From: Bacteriovoracaceae bacterium
GTDB lineage: Bacteria > Bdellovibrionota > UBA1018
DNA length: 10,803 nucleotides
Direction of reading: 5' to 3'
Assembly: GCA_947500275.1 (NCBI GenBank)
Contig: CANMSW010000053.1
Location: 1-10,803, forward strand
The notes beneath the pieces are model-generated. The model was not told where the DNA came from. It did not search any database and saw nothing but the letters and a program-made list of their open reading frames with translations. The translations under genes were made by a program, and so were the position numbers. This document shows positions 6,335-10,803 of this stretch, in pieces. Each line of letters begins with the position of its first letter. Position 1 is the first letter of the stretch.

Positions 6335-7075
6335 TTAACGCGAGTACCACTCAATCACGCTTTCAAGTTTCGCGATCAAACTTGAAACAGCGAAGGAGTA
6401 GTTCTTGAGGAACTGCTCTTCGGTCGAGAGCCCCTCACTTTGTGGATGATCGTCGACAATATCAGTGATCGACTTCAATAAAACCAAGGGAACGGCCCGC
6501 GCCTCGCAGATCGTCGCGATCGCTGCCGCTTCCATTTCCTTCACGGAAGCGCCCAGCCTCAGTAAATGCTTCATGTCTTCATCGGTGCAGTCCAGAGAAT
6601 CGCCACTCGAAACGACCCCTGCCTTCAAGCCCAGCGCCTGACGCAACTCGAGGTCGTGACGAACGGGGCGATGCCCTTCCGAAAAACGAGGGAAATTCCC
6701 AGGCAATTGAACTCGGCGATCATGAAAGACGACGGGAGACTCTCCGAGATAAACATCCCCAACCTGACCGCCCCGAGCATGAAATCCTCCGGCAGTCCCC
6801 GCGTTGATAATCATGCGAGGCTGAAACTGCGAGATCAAAACGTGCGTCAAAAGACCGGCCGAAAGGGTTCCAATCGAGTCGACTTGATCACGGGGGTGAA
6901 TTCCTGCAATCGCTACGATCACCTCGTTACCCAGGCGCGTCTGACCCTGATGAATGAGGAACCCATATCGATGATCAGGAACCGAAAGTGAAATCGGCTG
7001 AAAATGACCTGCCGCTAGAAGCGGCGCCGCTTCCATGCGCATGGCAAATTGAATCACTAAGGGTCCCTGACTCAT
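6335..7075 (-). CDS. Nucleoside phosphorylase-fold 5'-methylthioadenosine (SAH) nucleosidase, plant MTN-like
   Basis: This 246-residue enzyme of the PNP/MTAN superfamily probably cleaves adenine from 5'-methylthioadenosine, and perhaps S-adenosylhomocysteine, in methionine salvage. E15 in AMRMEAAP matches catalytic E12 of the Escherichia coli enzyme. NAGTAGGF is at 91-98, the ribose-binding KEMEAAA with E182 at 179-185, and the catalytic aspartate D205 in SITDIVD. The segments AGTAGGF...GDVYL...VVFHDRR, V-S-S-G-D-S-L-D and the late T-E-E-Q-F-L-K-N resemble Arabidopsis MTN proteins more than E. coli MtnN. ATG at 7075 is preceded by TGAGGAGG, in which the TGA is the stop of the upstream gene, so translation is coupled. 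It ends 7 bp from the convergent kinase stop. Futalosine hydrolase is a less likely alternative in the same fold. Confidence 0.82.
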   Translation of the reverse strand: MSQGPLVIQFAMRMEAAPLLAAGHFQPISLSVPDHRYGFLIHQGQTRLGNEVIVAIAGIHPRDQVDSIGTLSAGLLTHVLISQFQPRMIINAGTAGGFHARGGQVGDVYLGESPVVFHDRRVQLPGNFPRFSEGHRPVRHDLELRQALGLKAGVVSSGDSLDCTDEDMKHLLRLGASVKEMEAAAIATICEARAVPLVLLKSITDIVDDHPQSEGLSTEEQFLKNYSFAVSSLIAKLESVIEWYSR

Positions 7076-7085
7076 GGATGCAAAG

Positions 7086-7093
7086 CCTCCTCA
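7086..7093 (-). promoter_or_regulatory. Stop codon fused to a Shine-Dalgarno (TGAGGAGG)
   Basis: The TGA of the beta-barrel-like gene (7091-7093) runs straight into GGAGG, 10 nt before the nucleosidase ATG. Ribosomes finishing the first gene are placed directly on the start site of the second, which suggests fixed stoichiometry between the two. Confidence 0.65.
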
Positions 7094-7609
7094 AAGGGCA
7101 AACGAGACACCTGCGACCATGAGGTCGTGACTCACTTCTCCGCGAAGCGTCCACTGAGGCGAAACATTCCAGAATGCGCCGATCCCGAATCTTGGAGACA
7201 GGTTAAAGGAACCGTCGACACCCCCTGAAAGTCCGCCAATGGCGAAAGGGGTCCATTCGGCATTTTTCACAAAATCCCAACGGCCGTGAACGCTATAAAT
7301 GAAGCGGGTCGACGCACTCCCAAAGCCAACGCCTAATTCGGTTTCGATATAGACTTGATCGTTGATATCTTGGATGAACCCGTCGTCCAGCACTTTCCAT
7401 GCAGCTGAACCGAGAATGGCAAAACGCCCATCATTTCCAGCCCAGCCCAGACCGACCAGCGCTCCGAAGTCGCCCTTCAGCGTTGGGGGCGCTCCTTTCC
7501 AATCCTCAGCAGCATTTTGCCCCTCTTCTGCACGGGCAAACGAAGCATTGAGTCCAACACTCGCTCCTAAAGCCAACCAAGCCACGAGAATCCAAGTCCG
7601 TTTTTTCAT
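7091..7609 (-). CDS. Small outer membrane beta-barrel-like protein (hypothetical)
   Basis: This 172-residue protein has a clear signal peptide: a K-K-R n-region, a hydrophobic core, and cleavage after A-R-A at residue 27. The mature part is built of short alternating polar/apolar stretches rich in Gly, Trp, Phe and Tyr (for example F-G-A-L-V-G-L-G-W, Y-I-E-T-E-L-G-V-G-F, F-G-I-G-A-F-W, W-T-L-R-G-E-V-S), as in 8-stranded OmpA/OmpW-like barrels. It ends V-S-F-A-L instead of the usual final Phe or Trp, although a Phe is two places from the end. The ATG overlaps the Nudix stop as ATGA, and GAGGAGA lies 4 nt upstream. No specific family is recognised, and the ligand or role is unknown. An envelope protein coupled to two cytoplasmic nucleotide enzymes is unusual. 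Confidence 0.75.
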   Translation of the reverse strand: MKKRTWILVAWLALGASVGLNASFARAEEGQNAAEDWKGAPPTLKGDFGALVGLGWAGNDGRFAILGSAAWKVLDDGFIQDINDQVYIETELGVGFGSASTRFIYSVHGRWDFVKNAEWTPFAIGGLSGGVDGSFNLSPRFGIGAFWNVSPQWTLRGEVSHDLMVAGVSFAL

Positions 7610-8271
7610 CCGATCTCCTCAACCTGTTTTAACCGCTCGATTAAGTTCTTGAGCATCGCCCCGGTCGCTCCCCAAATGCGATGCTCATTCCAATAAAAAG
7701 AATCGATCGGGTGCTTGAGCAGCAACCCCGATCCGGTGCGGTGTTCCACCCATTCCCTTTTCCAAATCCCTGGCGCATCGAGTCCCCGCAAGGTCGCCCG
7801 AAAGACCTCCGCCGTTTCAGCCGTTTTTGGCTCTGCTCTCAGTGGAACCGAAGGGGCCAAATGCGAAGGTAATGCGACGACGGGGGCGATCGTAAAGCCA
7901 GTGACGGTTGGAAGCTGAGGGAGTTCACCGAAAATTTCTACATGAGCAGGATCAATGCCTAATTCCTCATGTGCTTCACGCAAAGCCGTGGCCCTTAAGC
8001 CGCCGCGCTGTTCATCTTCTGGATCTTGGGTTCCCCCGGGAAAAGAAATCTGCCCTTTGTGATGTTCGACAAACTCGGATCGACGCGTCAGGACAACGGA
8101 ACAATCCAAAAGACTCGTTTGGCTCCCATCGAAAAGAGACGGCTCCAGAAGGATCAGTACGGCAGACGGCGTCCCTCGAATCCCTTGGGCGGAAAGCTTT
8201 CCGTCGGGGTCAAAAGAATACGGTACCGATAGGGACAGCGCCCGCTGAAGAAGTTCTGGCCAGTGCATCAT
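7606..8271 (-). CDS. Nudix hydrolase, CoA pyrophosphatase type (NudL/NUDT7-like)
   Basis: This 221-residue protein probably splits coenzyme A or its derivatives into 3',5'-ADP and phosphopantetheine. It carries the CoA-specific lead-in L-T-R-R-S-E at 61-66 with H-K-G-Q-I-S-F-P-G-G at 71-80, then the Nudix catalytic helix REAHEELGI at 98-106 with its metal-binding glutamates. It also has the downstream LPTVTGFTIAPVV strand at 120-132 and the family ending with R-I-W-G-A-T-G near residue 198. About 30 residues precede the fold, a normal length for the family. Two tandem ATGs occur at 8271 and 8268; either could be used, with a weak TCTAGG a few bases upstream. It is the first gene of a three-gene operon with the barrel protein and the nucleosidase. 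Confidence 0.88.
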   Translation of the reverse strand: MMHWPELLQRALSLSVPYSFDPDGKLSAQGIRGTPSAVLILLEPSLFDGSQTSLLDCSVVLTRRSEFVEHHKGQISFPGGTQDPEDEQRGGLRATALREAHEELGIDPAHVEIFGELPQLPTVTGFTIAPVVALPSHLAPSVPLRAEPKTAETAEVFRATLRGLDAPGIWKREWVEHRTGSGLLLKHPIDSFYWNEHRIWGATGAMLKNLIERLKQVEEIG

Positions 8272-8365
8272 CGCGCCTAGAGTCTACGAACTCTTCGGTC
8301 CATGGGTCAATCTGAGGCTTTCGTTTCGTGGCACTCGCGGATACATCCGACTCAGGGAGTCTTTC
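8272..8365. promoter_or_regulatory. Divergent Nudix / EpmA promoter region
   Basis: These 94 bp lie between two divergent start codons and should hold promoters for both operons. AGGGAG about 6 nt before the ATG at 8366 is the EpmA-like ribosome binding site. I could not identify a convincing -35/-10 pair or operator. Confidence 0.4.
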
Positions 8366-9637
8366 ATGACTGTGAATCCAATTAAGTCCCTTCAAGCCAC
8401 ACGCGGTCGACTTGTGCGAATGGCACCCGGCACAAACCCTGGAACCACCCTTCTCTCGCTTCGCGGGGAATCGGAAGAGCGCACGATTGAAGTCGCTGAG
8501 TCAGAAGCGAAGAAGGTTCGTGCCGGAGACTGGATTCGTCTCCAGGACGGAAAGCTTGAAGTCGCGACCCCGAATCGCCAACAGAACCGAAGTCTCAAAT
8601 GGATGGAGCGCCTCTCCGATCCACGCCGCCGAAAAGCAATGCACTTGCGAGCACGCCTCGAAGCGGGCATTCGACTTCACTTCCTCAGACAGGGATTTCA
8701 CGAAACGCGGACCCCGCTTCTCGTGCCTTGCCCAGGCATGGAACCCCACATCCGTCCTTTCGAACTGAAAACAGGAGCCTATCTCCCTACTTCGCCCGAG
8801 TTTGCGATGAAGCGCTTACTCGTCGGAGGGCTCGAGAGAATTTTTCAGATCTGCCCCGCGTTTCGTTACGAACCGACGAGTCCAATGCACTCGCCAGAAT
8901 TCACACTGCTCGAGTGGTATCGAGCTTGGGCGGGCTACGAAGAAATCATGCAGGATACCGAGCAACTCTTCGCAAGGCTGGCTCGTGATCTCCTAGGTTG
9001 CAAGCCCGGCGAAGAAACCCTGACTTACCAAGGTCGGAAAATTCGAGTCGCAACCCCTTGGCCTCGGCTCAGAGTCCGTGACCTTTTCATGGAGCACACT
9101 GGCATTGACCTCGTCCTCAACTCCACCGTGGAGCACCTTCGGGTTCATTGCGAACGCCTCAAGCTCGGGTGGCAAGACCAAGACACTTGGGACGACCTTT
9201 ATTTCCGAATTTGGCTCAATGAAATTGAGCCAAAACTTCCTGAAGATCAGGCTGTTTTCGTCACTCGCTATCCCGCTTCTCAAGCCGCACTCGCCGTCGT
9301 GGATGTCGATCCGGATGGATCCCAGTGGGCGCGGCGCTTCGAAGCCTATGCGGGAGGCCTTGAGCTTGGAAATGCATTTGAGGAGCTGACCGATCCCAGA
9401 GAGCAGCGAAAAAGATTTATCGAGGACATGGAGTTACGGGCGAAACTCTACGGCCCAGCGTTTCCGAAAAATTCCCTCGATGAAGAGTTTTTAGAAGCAC
9501 TTGAGGAAGGAATGCCCCCCTCGGGTGGAATTGCAATCGGCGTCGATCGGATGGTCATGCTCTTTGCCGACGAACCCGAACTCGATCGAACCCTTTGGCT
9601 CAAAAGCTTCGCAGGGAGCATGGACAATGCGACATGA
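8366..9637 (+). CDS. epmA: EF-P lysine ligase EpmA-like (class II LysRS paralogue) with N-terminal extension
   Basis: This 423-residue protein should activate lysine, probably (R)-beta-lysine, and ligate it to a lysine of elongation factor P. Its last 335 residues match EpmA (PoxA/GenX): GFHETRTP at 110-117 with PTSPEFAMKRLL at 141-152, motif 2 from F166-R-Y-E through H-S-P-E-F-T-L-L-E-W-Y-R to 186, P-A-S-Q-A-A-L-A at 303-310, E-L-G-N-A-F-E-E-L-T-D at 333-343, and motif 3 GGIAIGVDRMVML at 387-399. The alanine A390 in motif 3 matches A298 of the Escherichia coli enzyme where true LysRS has glycine. It lacks a full anticodon-binding domain, but about 90 residues precede the catalytic core, whereas E. 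coli EpmA (about 325 residues) has almost none. The extension looks like a small beta domain. Neither efp nor epmB is in the window. Confidence 0.88.
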   Translation: MTVNPIKSLQATRGRLVRMAPGTNPGTTLLSLRGESEERTIEVAESEAKKVRAGDWIRLQDGKLEVATPNRQQNRSLKWMERLSDPRRRKAMHLRARLEAGIRLHFLRQGFHETRTPLLVPCPGMEPHIRPFELKTGAYLPTSPEFAMKRLLVGGLERIFQICPAFRYEPTSPMHSPEFTLLEWYRAWAGYEEIMQDTEQLFARLARDLLGCKPGEETLTYQGRKIRVATPWPRLRVRDLFMEHTGIDLVLNSTVEHLRVHCERLKLGWQDQDTWDDLYFRIWLNEIEPKLPEDQAVFVTRYPASQAALAVVDVDPDGSQWARRFEAYAGGLELGNAFEELTDPREQRKRFIEDMELRAKLYGPAFPKNSLDEEFLEALEEGMPPSGGIAIGVDRMVMLFADEPELDRTLWLKSFAGSMDNAT

Positions 9638-10467
9638 AAAAAAATAAGCCTCAGAAACCGAAGAAAACCCCTTTCGATCGATATGCTCACTACATTGAAG
9701 CGGTTCAAAGTGTTGAGCACGACGTTGAACTCTACCGAGATCTTTTCAAGCAAGCCCGCCGTAAGGAGCCGCGCTTCCTGCGCGAGGACTTCTGCGGGAC
9801 GCACGCACTCTCGTGCGAGTGGGTAAAACTTCACCGCGACAACCGCGCCATCGCCCTGGACCTTGATCCGGAGCCTCTTGAGTACGGTCGTACTCATGCA
9901 GAAACGACGTTGAACACTTCCCAGCATTCGCGCCTGCAAGTGTTTCAGAGAAATGTTCTCAGCCAGACTGAAGCGACCGACCTCATTGTCGCAGGGAATT
10001 TCTCCTATTTTATTTTCAAACAGCGAGCACAACTGCTCGCTTACTTCAAAAAAGCCCGAGAATCTCTTAAGCCGGGCCTCGGTATGCTCATTCTCGATGT
10101 TGCCGGCGGTTCATCCATGATCGAACACGGCGTGGAACGGCGTACGATTCGGAGCAAAGAGCTCGGCAAATACACCTACATCTGGGAATGCGTTTCATTT
10201 GATCCGGTCACCCACGATGCGAAATTTGCCATCCACTTTGAGTTGCCCCAGGGCAAAACGGGCAAGCGCCGCGTCCGAAACGCGTTCACTTATGATTGGC
10301 GTCTTTGGAGCATCCCAGAGCTCAAGGAAATCCTCATGGAAGCGGGATTCAAGAGTACTGCGGTTTTTTGGGATACGGCAAAATCCAATTCAGATGAAAA
10401 ATACGAAATTGTGGAAAAAGGTGCAAACCACGAAGCCTGGATTGCTTACGTGACAGGACTCGCTTGA
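9634..10467 (+). CDS. Class I SAM-dependent methyltransferase
   Basis: This 277-residue Rossmann-fold methyltransferase overlaps the EpmA-like stop as ATGA (9634-9637). An in-frame TTG at 9595 is possible, but ATG at 9634 is preferred for the overlap and for the lysine-rich start. Motif I appears as L-R-E-D-F-C-G-T-H-A at 49-58, a C-G-T version of the glycine loop. A-L-D-L-D at 74-78 supplies the acidic residue for the ribose of SAM, and D-L-I-V-A-G-N-F-S-Y at 116-125 and L-I-L-D-V-A-G-G at 152-159 follow. The C-terminal half carries Y-I-W-E, a beta-rich insert, and F-T-Y-D-W-R-L-W-S followed by P-E-L-K-E-I-L. This pattern fits a conserved bacterial methyltransferase family of unknown target. 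Coupling to EpmA suggests, but does not prove, a translation-related substrate. Its 3' end overlaps the convergent ABC gene by 22 bp. Confidence 0.85.
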   Translation: MKKNKPQKPKKTPFDRYAHYIEAVQSVEHDVELYRDLFKQARRKEPRFLREDFCGTHALSCEWVKLHRDNRAIALDLDPEPLEYGRTHAETTLNTSQHSRLQVFQRNVLSQTEATDLIVAGNFSYFIFKQRAQLLAYFKKARESLKPGLGMLILDVAGGSSMIEHGVERRTIRSKELGKYTYIWECVSFDPVTHDAKFAIHFELPQGKTGKRRVRNAFTYDWRLWSIPELKEILMEAGFKSTAVFWDTAKSNSDEKYEIVEKGANHEAWIAYVTGLA

Positions 10468-10803
10468 GCCTGCGCGGATTCATTCAGCCGGTTGATTTCA
10501 TCGATCACTTCCGAGGAAGTCTGATATCGGTACAGCCGGGCGTACAGACCCTCTTGTTTGATCAGTTCTGCATGAGAACCGAGTTCGACTTTTTCGCCCC
10601 GATGGAGGACTAAAATCCGATCGCACGAGCGCACGGTTGCCAAACGATGGGCGATCAGGAAACTGGTCCGCCCTTTCGAGGCATCCTGAAATTCGTGACC
10701 GATCATTTCCTCGGTTTCAGAATCGATATTCGAAGTCGCCTCATCCAAGATCCACATTCGTGGAGTCGCTGAACGCGCCCGCTCAAAAGCTAAAATCTGG
10801 CGC
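10446..10803 (-). CDS. ABC exporter ATP-binding protein, C-terminal part (runs off the right edge)
   Basis: The frame is open to the window edge, so about 119 C-terminal residues are visible and the start lies outside. The reading begins R-Q-I-L-A-F-E-R-A-R, the helix after the LSGGQ signature, then Walker B M-W-I-L-D-E, the D-loop S-N-I-D, the switch histidine in I-A-H-R-L-A-T-V, and the closing G-S-H-A-E-L...G-L-Y-A-R-L-Y-R-Y-Q typical of half-transporters with fused membrane domain such as MsbA, MdlA/B or LmrA. Substrate cannot be told. Walker A and the membrane domain are not in the window. A tail of about 25 polar residues follows the last conserved block. The stop lies inside the methyltransferase gene on the other strand. 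Confidence 0.9.
   Translation of the reverse strand, partial: RQILAFERARSATPRMWILDEATSNIDSETEEMIGHEFQDASKGRTSFLIAHRLATVRSCDRILVLHRGEKVELGSHAELIKQEGLYARLYRYQTSSEVIDEINRLNESAQAQASPVT

Noticed and set aside
6566..6991. 141-codon plus-strand open frame antisense to the nucleosidase
   Set aside because: It is covered by the catalytic part of the nucleosidase gene, with no independent ribosome binding site or domain support.
9595..9633. Upstream TTG start for the methyltransferase
   Set aside because: It would lie inside the EpmA-like coding region; ATG at 9634 gives an ATGA overlap and a more typical N-terminus.
9448..10032. 194-codon minus-strand open frame across the EpmA/methyltransferase junction
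   Set aside because: It is antisense to two recognised genes and has no family resemblance.

Overview
The window looks like compact chromosome from a Gram-negative bacterium. It has a gene for a small signal-peptide outer-membrane-barrel-like protein, an EF-P lysine ligase (EpmA type), an FtsK translocase with a membrane domain and long linker, and closely packed operons with ATGA overlaps. Base composition looks moderately GC-rich by eye. A Bdellovibrionota or other delta-proteobacterium-like host fits the gene mix and the style of the methyltransferase and EpmA proteins, but this is an impression and not a demonstrated assignment.

Layout. (1) 1-290, plus strand: the C-terminal end of an NFACT/RqcH-type ribosome quality-control protein. 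(2) 291-894: a convergent gap without credible genes. It holds a 130-nt palindromic element, a second GC-rich stem-loop, and two diverged copies of a 37-nt direct repeat; this is the only long non-coding stretch. (3) 895-5275, minus strand: an operon read ftsK, then a small secreted low-complexity protein, then a class II tRNA nucleotidyltransferase (cca type) that starts at TTG inside the small gene. (4) 5276-5349: a divergent promoter region. (5) 5350-6327, plus: a ROK-family sugar kinase. (6) 6335-8271, minus: a translationally coupled operon read Nudix CoA-pyrophosphatase, small beta-barrel-like outer membrane protein, then a nucleosidase resembling the plant MTA nucleosidases. (7) 8272-8365: a second divergent region. 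(8) 8366-10467, plus: an EpmA-like EF-P lysine ligase with an unusual N-terminal extension, coupled by ATGA to a SAM-dependent methyltransferase. (9) 10446-10803, minus: the C-terminal part of an ABC exporter ATPase, overlapping the methyltransferase gene tail to tail.

Most genes are housekeeping: chromosome segregation (FtsK), tRNA 3'-end maturation (Cca), translation support (RqcH-like, EpmA), metabolite clean-up and salvage (Nudix, nucleosidase), and sugar phosphorylation. No mobile gene, CRISPR array, phage gene, rRNA or tRNA was seen. I do not see a clear new multi-gene system. The best leads are the palindrome and direct repeats in the 291-894 gap, the extended EpmA and its coupled methyltransferase, the plant-like nucleosidase, and the small secreted protein between ftsK and cca.
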